DNA of 64,000 nt from Pachysolen tannophilus NRRL Y-2460. Lineage: Eukaryota > Ascomycota > Pichiomycetes > Alaninales > Pachysolenaceae. Of this stretch, positions 18,870-28,468 are shown in pieces. The stretch lies in NCBI GenBank assembly GCA_001661245.1, contig KV454015.1, positions 1-64,000 of the forward strand, given 5' to 3'. The first letter of the stretch is position 1, and each line of letters begins with the position of its first letter. Below the pieces are notes generated by a model. That model worked only from the letters and a program-made list of their open reading frames with translations, did not search any database and was not told where the DNA came from. The translations under genes were made by a program, and so were the position numbers.

Positions 18870-20603
18870 ATGATTGATCTTTCAAAGTTGGAGAGTGAAA
18901 GAAGAGTTCTTAATAGTGGTAATAATGGGGATAAGGTGAAGATTCAGCCAGTTTTTTATCGCAAGTTGTATTATACAATTTTAAACAAGAGAATGAAGTT
19001 TTATATTAGGTTATTATTTGCTTTAAGTGTATTGTTTAGTATTTCAATGACATTTTATATTTCGAGTTTCCAGATTTTCATGGTTCCAATTGGATCACTT
19101 GTTATATTTTCAGGATTTATTATGATTAAATCTTCTAGGGATATAAATGTTGTTGTAGAGAATGATTCAAATTATTTAAATTTTGCTTCTCAAGCCATTG
19201 GAGAATTAATTAATAAAAAATTTTTCAATACTTTATTGAGTTATACAATTTCAAGTTTTTGCAGTCACTTGATTATATGCTATAGTGAGTCATTTGGTTA
19301 TTATACACCTTTACCTACAAGAACTATTAAACCATCGTTTAATGATCAATTTGTTTATCTTTGGTATCATTGTACGTTGGTAAGTATTGTTTATTCAATT
19401 CAACATGCAATTTTTTTGAAAGATAAGTTATATTTTAAATATGGTGTTGATAGATTAGATCCAAGAGAACATATTCTTAAAAATCATTTATTATTATTGA
19501 AAAATGCACTTTATTTAACAGTGTTTTTATCAGTTTTAAATCCAGTGATTTATATCTTACAAAGAGATTTCATCTATAAAATATTACTTTATCCAATTTA
19601 TTGGATATTCAATTTAAATTATAAAGTACCTCCTTTAAAGTTTACTTTATCTTTATATTGGAAATTAATAATCAACAATTTCTTTATTTTTTATTCATGG
19701 GAATTAATAAATCGAATATATGATGTTTATTCAACAATAGGTTGTATTCATAATTCAAATCCAATTTCACAATATTCTAATGATCCAATTAATACCTTAC
19801 TTACAGGTTTAAGAGATTATAAAAATCCATTAGTTAGACTTGTGGCATTTCAGGAATTACTTCATATAGTAACAATTGAAGAAGATCCAAAGTTTAAAAG
19901 AATGATTTATAACTCACATTTCAAACATACTTATGTTTGGCCAATGATACTAAATGAATGTTCAATTGTCATCAAAGATACATGTAAACGTATTCAATCA
20001 AGAAGACCAGTTTTACAGGAAAATATTCTTTCAAAAATACCTATTGTAAATAACAAACCAAAGAAAACCCGAAAAAATGAGGTTGCAAAACCAATATTTG
20101 GTAGTTCTTTTTCAAATATTGATGAAGATTCAAATGATTCAATAGATCATTATTCATTAGATCCTGTTGACTTATTAGTATCTAAATCAGAAAAAAATCA
20201 TGATGAAAATAAACTGAAAATAATAAATGATGACATTTCACCAATCGATTTAACTAAAACTTTTGAACCTATAGTGAAGTCATTTGATCAATATTATTTG
20301 GAACTCTTGAATTCCAGTATTGCTTATCCCTTCCGTCCAACTTTAGAAAGGGAAATTTCCACAAGAATATTAAATCCAGTTAATTTTGGTAATTGTATTA
20401 TTATAATTGGAACAACACTAATAAATGAATATGATAATACAGTAACCGGACAAGAAATGCTTTCGTTGTTGATGTTGGTTTATAACGTCACACAAGATTT
20501 CATAAGAGATTTTAAAATCAGTAATAATAATAACTTGATTAGTATATTTAATGAGCTTACAGCAGATATTCTTGAAGAATACAAGTCATTAAATGAGGAG
20601 TAA
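18870..20603 (+). CDS. NDC1: Nucleoporin/spindle pole body membrane protein Ndc1
   Basis: This 577-aa protein has about six transmembrane segments in its N-terminal half (roughly 43-62, 69-90, 118-138, 165-187, 208-232 and 258-280). A large soluble C-terminal domain follows, opening with a conserved-looking segment TGLRDYKNPLVRLVAFQELL. This layout, plus position next to RAD52 and RCF1 as in S. cerevisiae (YML031W), identifies Ndc1, which anchors nuclear pore complexes and spindle pole bodies in the nuclear envelope. It is somewhat shorter than the S. cerevisiae protein (about 655 aa), mostly in the loop after the membrane part. The C-terminus contains a low-complexity Asn/Asp stretch around residues 410-450. 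Confidence 0.88.
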   Translation: MIDLSKLESERRVLNSGNNGDKVKIQPVFYRKLYYTILNKRMKFYIRLLFALSVLFSISMTFYISSFQIFMVPIGSLVIFSGFIMIKSSRDINVVVENDSNYLNFASQAIGELINKKFFNTLLSYTISSFCSHLIICYSESFGYYTPLPTRTIKPSFNDQFVYLWYHCTLVSIVYSIQHAIFLKDKLYFKYGVDRLDPREHILKNHLLLLKNALYLTVFLSVLNPVIYILQRDFIYKILLYPIYWIFNLNYKVPPLKFTLSLYWKLIINNFFIFYSWELINRIYDVYSTIGCIHNSNPISQYSNDPINTLLTGLRDYKNPLVRLVAFQELLHIVTIEEDPKFKRMIYNSHFKHTYVWPMILNECSIVIKDTCKRIQSRRPVLQENILSKIPIVNNKPKKTRKNEVAKPIFGSSFSNIDEDSNDSIDHYSLDPVDLLVSKSEKNHDENKLKIINDDISPIDLTKTFEPIVKSFDQYYLELLNSSIAYPFRPTLEREISTRILNPVNFGNCIIIIGTTLINEYDNTVTGQEMLSLLMLVYNVTQDFIRDFKISNNNNLISIFNELTADILEEYKSLNEE

Positions 20604-20773
20604 ATAGAAGAAGTTTATATAGGTTTTGAAGCCAAAAGAGAGAGAGAAATAAATAAATAAAAAGAAAAAAAAAAAAAATAACATAGTTCATTATAATTCA
20701 TGTTTGAGAACATGTACATACATATAAAAACAATTTGTAGAAACAGAAATAATATGACTATCTACTGTTTTGT

Positions 20774-22444
20774 CTAGTCCTGAAAGGAAGACTCTTTTTT
20801 GCCCTTACCAGAACTTTCCCTAAACTCATCTGCTGTGTTTTCCTTATCCAGCGTTTCACCATTATTTACACGAACAGTAAAACCACCTCTAGACTTTCTT
20901 CTCCCACGGCCACGGCCTCTACCCCGACCTCTTATAGGAGATCCATAATGACCCCCACGATTGGAAGATACACTTGAAGGTACATTTCCGTAAACAGAAA
21001 ATGTAGAATCACTACCTATTGAATCTTCTTCATTTAAATCCTCTTCTTCATCCTCAAATAGATGAGGGTTACTCACCTCTGATGTCACATCTTTTACTAA
21101 TTGGTCAAAATTGGTACTTCTATCCTTAGATAAATTTTTAATTCTTAATTTCAAATTTGTCGTTGTTCTGGGAGTTTTTGAAGCTAAATTTCCATTCCCA
21201 GTTTTTGGTGTATTGGAAGCACTACTGGCAGTCAGACCATTTAAACTAGGTCCACCTGTCAAAGGTGGCCTACCTCTCTTTTTCTGATTTTGCGGTTGTG
21301 GTTGACCATTATCCGATAATTGTACAAGTTTCTCTTGTTGATCTTGCTGCTGTAATTGCAAATGTGGAGGATTTGTTAAAGGAGGTGCATCTGCAGCATT
21401 ATTAGCCATCATTTCACCAACATATTGTAAATTTGGTTTAGCAAGATTTTTATTTGGATCTAAACCTTGAGCTTTCAAGTCGTTAATCACTTTTAGACCT
21501 ATTTCATCCTGATCAACATCATCCAATATTTCACCACATATTATGGCAGCATTATCTTGAGAAGTAAATTCCCTTTGATGAGCTAAGCGGCAATGATTGA
21601 GGAATCCTTGAGCACTTGAAAAATTACATCTATTACAATTTGAACAAGTTAATCTTACCAATACACCATCTGTTCTCTTGTATATACAATCACCTGAATA
21701 TCTTCCAGAGCTTGGTCTCAAAGATGAAGTATGAGATCTGGTTCTAGAATATAACGAATCATACGTTGCACCTTCAGATTGATTTGATGGAGGAGGCATT
21801 CTATTATCATCTAAATAGTTATCATTCCATGCCACTGATTTATGTCTATTATACAAGTTTTTAGTATCTTCTAATATCCTAAGATATTTCTTAGTGAATT
21901 CTGGTGATTCATTAGATAGCACTGATTTAGGATCAATATTATATTTATTTCTCAAGGCAATCATTTGTGCTTCACATTTCCCAATTTCTTCCTCAATTTC
22001 TGTTAACTGATTATGTTTCAACAAGATCTCTAAATCAAATTGATGGCTTATTACTTCTTTTACTCTTTTTGCCTTCTCTTCTGGTGATAAATTGGACTCT
22101 TTTTGTATTGATCTAGGTTCATCATAAATACCATCAATCACTCTCATTCCTTGGTTACCACTACGATTCTCACCATCACTCATAGTATTCCCAATATTCC
22201 CAACTTTTGAACTATTACCATATTCACTAGTCTCTTCTTTGAATTCAACATCATCCGATGCCATAGTTTCATCCAGTGGCGACCTGTTTTTGGAACTACC
22301 ATTACTATTCGTACTCTGAGTTTGTAAAACAGTTTCATCTGGATCAAGATGTTGGCCGCTTTGCCCGTTATTACGCACATCATCAACATTTTCATCATCA
22401 CCAGACAATGGCGACCTGACTGACTCTAACATGGATCCAGCCAT
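20774..22444 (-). CDS. AHC1: Ahc1-like ADA histone acetyltransferase complex subunit
   Basis: This 556-aa protein has a coiled-coil-prone region (about 120-200) and a C2H2-type finger with C267, C270, H284 and H289 in TCSNCNRCNFSSAQGFLNHC. That Ahc1-type finger contains the distinctive SAQGFLNHC. An AT-hook-like KKRGRPPL lies at 388-395, and a GR-rich stretch (RGRGRGRGRRKSRGG) lies near the C-terminus. S. cerevisiae Ahc1 (YOR023C) holds the ADA complex together; its neighbours there are DDL1 and SFM1, both in this window about 10 kb away. The first in-frame ATG is at 22444; the frame upstream has only a TTG. The AT-hook and RG tail suggest direct nucleic-acid contact. Confidence 0.8.
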   Translation of the reverse strand: MAGSMLESVRSPLSGDDENVDDVRNNGQSGQHLDPDETVLQTQSTNSNGSSKNRSPLDETMASDDVEFKEETSEYGNSSKVGNIGNTMSDGENRSGNQGMRVIDGIYDEPRSIQKESNLSPEEKAKRVKEVISHQFDLEILLKHNQLTEIEEEIGKCEAQMIALRNKYNIDPKSVLSNESPEFTKKYLRILEDTKNLYNRHKSVAWNDNYLDDNRMPPPSNQSEGATYDSLYSRTRSHTSSLRPSSGRYSGDCIYKRTDGVLVRLTCSNCNRCNFSSAQGFLNHCRLAHQREFTSQDNAAIICGEILDDVDQDEIGLKVINDLKAQGLDPNKNLAKPNLQYVGEMMANNAADAPPLTNPPHLQLQQQDQQEKLVQLSDNGQPQPQNQKKRGRPPLTGGPSLNGLTASSASNTPKTGNGNLASKTPRTTTNLKLRIKNLSKDRSTNFDQLVKDVTSEVSNPHLFEDEEEDLNEEDSIGSDSTFSVYGNVPSSVSSNRGGHYGSPIRGRGRGRGRGRRKSRGGFTVRVNNGETLDKENTADEFRESSGKGKKESSFQD

Positions 22445-22684
22445 ACCCAACAAATGCAATATCTATATATATAGATATATATATATATATAATGAATTAT
22501 ACATATAATTTACTGTTTTTGTTTCCACTTTATTTTTTTTTTTTTAATACTACAATTTATAGTGTTGGTCTCCGTTTTAAGGCACTACTACATTACTATA
22601 ATCAATAATTACACAATAGATTTATATATTGATAGCTAATTTGAATTCATGAATATGGATATGGTACTGATAACATTGATGTGG

Positions 22685-23593
22685 TTATACTATTAGTGCT
22701 CCATTTGTGTTTTGGAATGTATTGGTTTGTTTAGAATTTTTATTAAGCAAATTTTTTTTATTTCTATTATTATTATTACTTTCAGGATTTTTCATCTTTC
22801 TTATGTAATTCTTGTTAAAGATATTATTTTTGTGGTTTATCTTTTTTTCTTTATCGTTTAAACTGCTATCTGAATAAAAGGAAAACATTTTTTGTAAAAA
22901 AAGTTTATGTTGGCTTGTATTCATAAATTCATCATTACCTCCATTGCAATTTGTACCTTCTTGAGTAGATGTACTTAATTGTGAAATTCTTAATGATTCT
23001 AAATCACTTAGCGATAATCCAGCATCTTCAAGAACAGTAGAGTAACCGCTACTTTGTGATTCTAAATCTGAAGCGCTTTTGGAAGACAATAAATTTTCAT
23101 TTTGCAGAAGTAATGAAACTTCCTTTGTTGGGTCAAGATCAATATTTGAAATTGTCCTAGGAGGTGCAGGAGGTAACGAGGAAGGTGGCATTGATAATGG
23201 TACTTGCAGTACCAATGATATTGGTTCTGCAATATCATTCGAACCAGATTTGTGTGGAAACTTTCTTTGCCTTGGTCTACCTCTGGATTCTTCTGATTTT
23301 GGAAGTTTTGAAGTCTTTATTAAATTGCCATTTGAGATTTGTTGTTTTAATGCTTTTCTTTTCCCAATTCTTTTCATAATACCAGTTTTTTTAGTAGAAC
23401 CAACTGAACAATTGAAATCATCATCTTCTTTAACACCATTTCTGGGGGTTTCCTTCTCACTAGAAACTAATTTATCTTCATGGATTGGAATTTTCTTTTT
23501 AGCTCCAAATTTATTTTCAGTATTAATAATATTTGAATCTTTAACCCCCTTTCTCCCTTTTGTTTGAGTATTAGTTTTTTTAGTTAAAATCAT
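22685..23593 (-). CDS. Uncharacterised basic protein with AT-hook-like motif
   Basis: I do not recognise this 302-aa protein. The first 110 residues are strongly basic (many KK and KR pairs), with an AT-hook-like core RGRPRQRKF near residue 104. A proline-rich stretch (PLSMPPSSLPPAPP) lies around residue 135, and an acidic/Ser-rich middle reads SASDLESQSSGYSTVLEDAGLS. The C-terminus is Asn/Lys-rich. It looks nuclear and disordered. It lies 240 bp upstream of AHC1 on the same strand, and both have AT-hook-like motifs. The first ATG in frame is at 23593; the open frame runs 45 bases further without one. It could be a fast-evolving regulator, but no function can be assigned. Confidence 0.6.
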   Translation of the reverse strand: MILTKKTNTQTKGRKGVKDSNIINTENKFGAKKKIPIHEDKLVSSEKETPRNGVKEDDDFNCSVGSTKKTGIMKRIGKRKALKQQISNGNLIKTSKLPKSEESRGRPRQRKFPHKSGSNDIAEPISLVLQVPLSMPPSSLPPAPPRTISNIDLDPTKEVSLLLQNENLLSSKSASDLESQSSGYSTVLEDAGLSLSDLESLRISQLSTSTQEGTNCNGGNDEFMNTSQHKLFLQKMFSFYSDSSLNDKEKKINHKNNIFNKNYIRKMKNPESNNNNRNKKNLLNKNSKQTNTFQNTNGALIV

Positions 23594-24165
23594 AACTGAA
23601 TTTAACAATTTTAACCTCTTATCAATTATAACAATCAATTGTCCAATAGATAGAACTTCTTAGTTACAATACCTTTCTTCTTTTTACTTTTTTACTTTTT
23701 TTGAAATAAAATGTAAAAAAAATTTGTATAAATTATTTATCATATGCATTGTTTAGGGGGTAATATAATATTTATTATTCACCTATACAAATTTACAAAA
23801 ATTACAAAAAACATCATTTAAGTCAAATTTTTTCTTTCTTTCTTTCTTTCTTACTCTTCTTTGTAAAAACAACAACATCAAAAGAAAAAAGAAATAAGAA
23901 AAAAACAGAGATAGATTCATTCAAACTTATTTAGTTATCCGCGGTGGGTTATCAACATGAGAAAATATGTAATGCGGTTTGTCATAAAAATCAAACATCA
24001 AAAAACAAACAAAAATATAAAAAAGTAAAATAAGGTCATTAAAATGAAAAAATAAAAAAATAAAAAAAAAAAAAAAATTTATTATCTACAAGAATATAAG
24101 GTAGAATAGATAGTTCAGTTCATAATACCAACCAAGAAATAAAATTTTATTCTTGAGAGCTATTA
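23594..24165. other. Gene-free AT-rich spacer
   Basis: It contains poly-A/T runs, a CTTT tetranucleotide run (about 23829-23852), and one GC-richer spot near 23940 (CCGCGGTGGG). It holds the promoter of the AT-hook protein gene and the 3' end of RCF1. No gene or structured RNA is evident. Confidence 0.55.
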
Positions 24166-24680
24166 TTAGTTTTCTGAATTTTCTTGTGCATCCAATTTAG
24201 CCTTTCTTGCAAGAGCTGCTCTTTGTTTTCTTAATTGTATTTCTTCATCTCTTCTTTCTAATTCACGAATCCATAAACTTTCTCTCAACTTTGCCTTTTC
24301 TCTAGCAGGATCCTCACCTTGTTGTGAAATCTTAACAGCATCATAAAGGTAAGAACCTCCAACTAAAGCAACTAAAGTTAAACCTTGAAGACCAACTCTC
24401 CATCTAAACCATTTTTGTGCAGAAACCCTATCACCAGTTTTAACCCCTCTAGCAGCTAACCCCACCGCAACACATGTAGCCAAACATCCAATGGGAACAA
24501 GTGGTTGTTGCTTACATCTAAACCAAATTTTATCTAAAACAGGTAACCTAGAAAAAAAATAATCATAATTTTTAATTAGTTTCAAAAACTTAATAAAATA
24601 AAATAAAAAAGTATATTAACTTACTGTTTGAAATCATCAGATGATGTATCAAATGAAGATGGAAAATTCTCTGAAGCCAT
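24166..24680 (-). CDS. RCF1: Respiratory supercomplex factor 1 (HIG1 domain), spliced
   Basis: This two-exon gene encodes 145 aa. Exon 1 (24625-24680) encodes MASENFPSSFDTSSDDFKQ, matching the PSSFD start of S. cerevisiae Rcf1. The intron (24548-24624, 77 nt) begins GTAAGT, has an AACTAAT branch-like site and ends CTAG. Exon 2 (24166-24547) carries the HIG1 domain with two membrane helices around QQPLVPIGCLATCVAVGLAA and KWFRWRVGLQGLTLVALVGG, then a charged helix (RELERRDEEIQLRKQRAALA). Rcf1 sits in the mitochondrial inner membrane and supports the cytochrome bc1-oxidase supercomplex. Without splicing the frame would begin inside the intron. Its position near NDC1 matches S. cerevisiae (YML030W/YML031W). 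Confidence 0.92.
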
Positions 24681-25211
24681 TATGAAAAGATCAAACAAAA
24701 AAAAAAATTTTTTTCTCACAATAAAAAAGGTATCAACTATTCAATTTAAATTAATTGAATCATAAAATTGTAAACTTTTTGGTTCAAAAGATAGAGATAT
24801 CGGTTAAAAAAGAGAAGAAGAGAAAAATTCTAGGGCGCTCGATTTTGCCCTTAGAAAAATTTCAAATTGGGGCTGTTGGGCTAGATTGGGTTGTGCTGGG
24901 AAATGTATAATACCAATATGATAATGAAAAGTTAAGATGATTTTTTTTTAGTTAAAATAACGTTTATTTTAAGGTATAGATAAAATCTAATTAGTTAAAT
25001 GGAAGGTATTTATATGGATTATTCAAAGCAGTTTAAAAGTTTTTTTTTTTTTTTTACAAAAAAAGTTAAGAAAGTGAAAAAAAAGAGTAAAAAAAAAAAG
25101 AATGAAATTTGGCAAAAACAAAAAACAAAAAAAAAATTAATTGTTAACAATATGTCAATGGGTTTGACATAGCTTACAAGTTGCAAGTTGTAACTTATAA
25201 GTTGAAGGAAA
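24681..25211. promoter_or_regulatory. RCF1 upstream region with CCAAT boxes
   Basis: Two ATTGG pentamers (CCAAT on the RCF1 strand) lie at 24866-24870 and 24885-24889 in a small GC-richer island. CCAAT boxes bind the Hap2/3/4/5 complex that drives respiratory genes, which suits RCF1. The rest is poly-A/T-rich, including TTTTTTTTTTTTTTT around 25041. No gene is seen. Confidence 0.45.
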
Positions 25212-25775
25212 TTACTCACTCAAGACAAATTCTTTCAATTCCTGGTAAGCTTTTTCTAAATTGTCATTAACGATGATTTTATCATGAGCACCTGTTTGAG
25301 CATATTCCATTTCAGCAGCAGCAGCATCAATTCTTTTATCAATACTTTCTTGAGTTTCTGTACCTCTACCAGATAACCTTTTCTTTAATTCTTCAATTGA
25401 AGGTGGTGATAAAAATAAGAATCTAGCATTTAAAGATGTCTTTTTAACAGATTTAACACCTTGCATATCAATATCTAGTATACAAGTTTTCCCTTGTTTT
25501 GTAGCAACATCTTCAACAGCTTTTATAGTAGTACCATAATAATTTCCAGAAAATTGAGCCCATTCAATAAATTTATTTTCATCAATTAATTTTTTAAATT
25601 CTTCAGTACTAACAAAATTATAATCTTTACCATTAATTTCACCTGGTCTTGGTTTTCTAGTTGTATTACTTACAGAAAATCCAAATTTATCAGGATATTC
25701 TGCAAATAATTTTTTCAATAAAGTAGATTTCCCAGTTCCTGAAGGACCTGAAATAACTATCGGACGACCAACCAT
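25212..25775 (-). CDS. GUK1: Guanylate kinase
   Basis: This 187-aa enzyme is the same length as S. cerevisiae Guk1 and phosphorylates GMP to GDP with ATP. The P-loop GPSGTGKST lies at 10-18. [20 protein letters not shown] (36-55) holds the GMP-binding residues. [13 protein letters not shown] and [13 protein letters not shown] form the rest of the nucleotide site, and the lid contains RLSGRGTET. It is cytosolic and essential in yeast. The close conservation and single exon leave little doubt. Confidence 0.97.
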   Translation of the reverse strand: MVGRPIVISGPSGTGKSTLLKKLFAEYPDKFGFSVSNTTRKPRPGEINGKDYNFVSTEEFKKLIDENKFIEWAQFSGNYYGTTIKAVEDVATKQGKTCILDIDMQGVKSVKKTSLNARFLFLSPPSIEELKKRLSGRGTETQESIDKRIDAAAAEMEYAQTGAHDKIIVNDNLEKAYQELKEFVLSE

Positions 25776-26235
25776 TTTCTATTTTCCAAACTACTACTGA
25801 ATATTAAGTTCAATTGAGATATATTTAGTTATTATTATTATTATTTATTATTATTCATAAAACATATTTTTATATACACAAGAGAGAGAAATTTGAAAAA
25901 TTCAAAATTTCACTCACAAAAGAAAACGAAAACAGAAAGAAAAAAAAGGAAGTTTGAAAAAACACAAATTTCCAAAAAGGGAAAATTACAGAGTTGGCAG
26001 AAGAAAACAAAAATAAACCGAATAAACTGATCGCAGTGAATACCACTGAATACACTGAATACATTTAGTGAAGAAAATAAATTATTTTCTATTGCATTTA
26101 TTATATTGTATTGTTTTTTTCTTTGATTTTCTAATTTTCTTTACACCCTGCACCACCGTGTCACTTAACAACTAAGAGATCAAAGTTTTAACCAGTAAGA
26201 AAGTAAAAAAAAAAATATATTGATAAAAAAGTATT
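25776..26235. other. GUK1 promoter region
   Basis: AT-rich spacer with an ATT trinucleotide microsatellite just upstream of GUK1 (about 25829-25856) and short direct repeats of TGAATAC near 26038-26061. No gene or RNA is seen. Confidence 0.5.
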
Positions 26236-26670
26236 TCATATCATTAATGATTGTTCACATTGACCATTTAATATCTTATAAGTAAAACTCATACCTGCAC
26301 CAATAGTGAATAATCTAAAAATTAATTTTTTCCTTTTAATCACATCATCTTCATAACCTCTAGCAATAAAATGTTCATGTAAATGAATATCTATTAAAAC
26401 TGTTTGTACAGCAAAAATCCATGAATAAGCAATACTAAAAGTTGGATTATCAAGATCAAAAAGTTTCAGTAATATACAATTTAAAATTTCATTTTTAAAT
26501 TTAAAATCATCAATAAATATAAATGTTTTAGAAAATTGTAAAACAAAAATTAATCCTAATCCGAAAAAATATTTTAATAAAATAGGGAAAAAACTCTTTA
26601 CAGTCTTTATTACTTTACCACCAAGTGATGAAGAAGAACTTTCTTCTAAAATATCCTCCTTATCACTCAT
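26236..26670 (-). CDS. Small uncharacterised multi-pass membrane protein
   Basis: I do not recognise this 144-aa protein. It has an acidic/Ser-rich start (MSDKEDILEESSSSSLGG) and three candidate membrane stretches, at about 28-47 (FPILLKYFFGLGLIFVLQFS), 78-98 (containing SIAYSWIFAVQTVLIDIHLH) and 115-132 (IFRLFTIGAGMSFTYKIL). A charged loop EHFIARGYEDDVIKRKK lies between the last two. It has a proper ATG and codon use like its neighbours. It sits between GUK1 and WWM1, and the gene order gives no S. cerevisiae counterpart I can name. Confidence 0.62.
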   Translation of the reverse strand: MSDKEDILEESSSSSLGGKVIKTVKSFFPILLKYFFGLGLIFVLQFSKTFIFIDDFKFKNEILNCILLKLFDLDNPTFSIAYSWIFAVQTVLIDIHLHEHFIARGYEDDVIKRKKLIFRLFTIGAGMSFTYKILNGQCEQSLMI

Positions 26671-27115
26671 TTCTTATTCAAAATTCAACAATTTAACTCT
26701 TTTCCCCAAATACATATAAATAAATATATATATATATATATTTATGGGACATATATATTGTCTCGGCATCGAGTTTGGAAATAAGAAACCGCCTCCGTAC
26801 AAAAACAGAGATGATAAAAAAAAAAATAAAAAAAATAGAAATACCGAGCCAGCCCTTGTATTTAGTACCTTGTCATGAGGTCATCGATTTCCTTTTTTAG
26901 TAAATAATTTTTTTTTTATTTTTTTTTTTTTCTCATTTTCCGAGACACAGCCCTTAAACTGGATCATTTATATCATTTATATCTCGTATATAATCTTATA
27001 TAAATAAGAACGGCTGCTCCTTCTTTAGATTGCTATATATATAAAGGTAAATATTATGGTTTATTGAAATTTTTTAAATTTTTTAAATTTTTTTAAATTT
27101 TTAATCAATTGAAAA
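26671..27115. promoter_or_regulatory. Divergent promoter upstream of WWM1
   Basis: This region holds an AT dinucleotide run (about 26723-26741) and long poly-A and poly-T tracts. A tandem array of AAATTTTTT-type units (about 27066-27103) ends just before the WWM1 ATG. TATATATATAAAG near 27033-27046 may be the WWM1 TATA element. No gene is seen. Confidence 0.45.
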
Positions 27116-27886
27116 ATGACAGAAATTTCCAATAGAGATAATCCGCCTCAAGTTCCAGATGGATGGAAGGCGGTTTTTGATGATCAATATCAAACATGGT
27201 ATTATGTTGAATTAAGTACGGGTAAATCTCAATGGGAACATCCTAATGAGATTCAAAATCAAAACAATGGTGGTGCTCCTGAAGGAGCTCCACCAAGTTA
27301 TGAATCTGCTTCAGGGAATTCAGGAACAAATTCTGATGCAAACTCCGGGAAGCAAAGTGATGAAAAGGGATTTTTCCAAAATTCACTGCAACAAGGTTAT
27401 TCACAATATCCTCAACTGCAACAAACACTGTATACAGCTGGTGCACCTCTGCTGCAACAACAACAGCAGCAACTGCTGCTGCAGAGTAGGTTTGGTGGTA
27501 TGGGTGGTGCATTGGCAGGTGCAGGAGGTGGTTTGCTATTAGGTACGTTGATTAGTGATTTTGCTGGCCATCACTCACATCGTCATAATTTCTTGGGTAG
27601 TGGTGGATTTGGCGGTCCTGGAGGTTACACCGGGTTCGGTGGTGGTTTTGGAGGGCACGGAGGTCCTCCACAAGGAGCCCCAGGTGGCGGCGGATTTGGA
27701 GGATTCGGCGGCTTTGGTGGTAACGGCGGTGGTGGTGGTGGCCACGGAGGCGGTCCAGGAGGCGGCGGTTTCGGTGGCTTTGGCGGTTTTGGTGGCGGCG
27801 GCCCAGGAGGCGGCGGCTTTGGAGGAGGCGGCTTTGGAGGCGGCCCTGGTGGCGGCGGCGGAGGTGGAGGTCCTGGTGGATTTTAA
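27116..27886 (+). CDS. WWM1: WW-domain protein Wwm1
   Basis: This 256-aa protein opens with one WW domain (about residues 10-43, W17 and W40, with GWKAVFDDQYQTWYYV), nearly identical to S. cerevisiae Wwm1. A PPSY motif (about 60-63) could be a WW ligand. A Gln-rich middle leads to a glycine-rich hydrophobic segment (GGMGGALAGAGGGLLLGTLI), and the C-terminal 95 residues are almost entirely Gly-Gly-Phe/Gly-Gly-Pro repeats. S. cerevisiae Wwm1 has a shorter GGFDDGG-type tail. It is implicated in metacaspase (Mca1) binding and growth control. The neighbour CDC4 matches S. cerevisiae order (YFL010C/YFL009W). Confidence 0.9.
   Translation: MTEISNRDNPPQVPDGWKAVFDDQYQTWYYVELSTGKSQWEHPNEIQNQNNGGAPEGAPPSYESASGNSGTNSDANSGKQSDEKGFFQNSLQQGYSQYPQLQQTLYTAGAPLLQQQQQQLLLQSRFGGMGGALAGAGGGLLLGTLISDFAGHHSHRHNFLGSGGFGGPGGYTGFGGGFGGHGGPPQGAPGGGGFGGFGGFGGNGGGGGGHGGGPGGGGFGGFGGFGGGGPGGGGFGGGGFGGGPGGGGGGGGPGGF
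27600..27880. repeat. GGN-codon coding minisatellite in WWM1
   Basis: This GC-rich stretch is made of degenerate GGC/GGT/GGA codons with TTT and CCA, encoding the Gly-Phe tail. It contrasts sharply with the AT-rich surroundings and is likely length-variable between strains. Confidence 0.7.
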
Positions 27887-27997
27887 ATACACCTAAAAAA
27901 AAAGAACCTAAACTAAAGATACACCGTTTTCTTCTTTATTTGCCGCAAATCATAACCTAAACTAACCTAACTTAACCCCACGAGATCTGAATTTTGT

Positions 27998-28037
<40 letters not shown>

Positions 28038-28468
28038 TAATTGTCGAAATAGTTACTTCTACCTTTTTTTTTTTCAAAATCCCTTGCTAACGAAATAGAC
28101 TCATTCATCTTAACTGCAACAATCTCATCTTATCTTATCGCTAATCATCTCTCGTGGTTTTAACTGTTGTTTTAACTGGAAACGAGTTCAGATTCGGTTA
28201 TGTAACACTTGAATTTTCCATTTTTGGAATTTTTTCTTTGTAATTTAAGTCTGGAAAGAAGAATTCCAACAAAATAGTTTTTTGTTACCAAAATTTATAA
28301 TATATAATATATTAGTAAATTATAAAATTTAAATAAGGTAAAAGCTAAAGAAGTTTTGTGGAAGATAGATAAGTAGAGATAAAGAGTAGGTTATCTTGTA
28401 CTTGAAGAAAGAAAAAAAAAATAAAAAGGAGAAGAAAAATATTGGATTTTTTTTTTCCACAAGATATA
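27887..28468. promoter_or_regulatory. CDC4 upstream region
   Basis: It holds a T run of about 33 (27998-28030), short repeats of CTAACCTAA near 27957-27975, and an A-rich leader before the CDC4 ATG. I see no gene. Confidence 0.5.

Noticed and set aside
25019-25219. Frame overlapping the end of GUK1
   Set aside because: It is made mostly of Phe and Lys codons from homopolymers, with no homology seen.
27243-27896. Long antisense and alternative-frame ORFs within WWM1
   Set aside because: GGN-rich coding sequence lacks stop codons in other frames; the WW-domain frame is clearly the real one.
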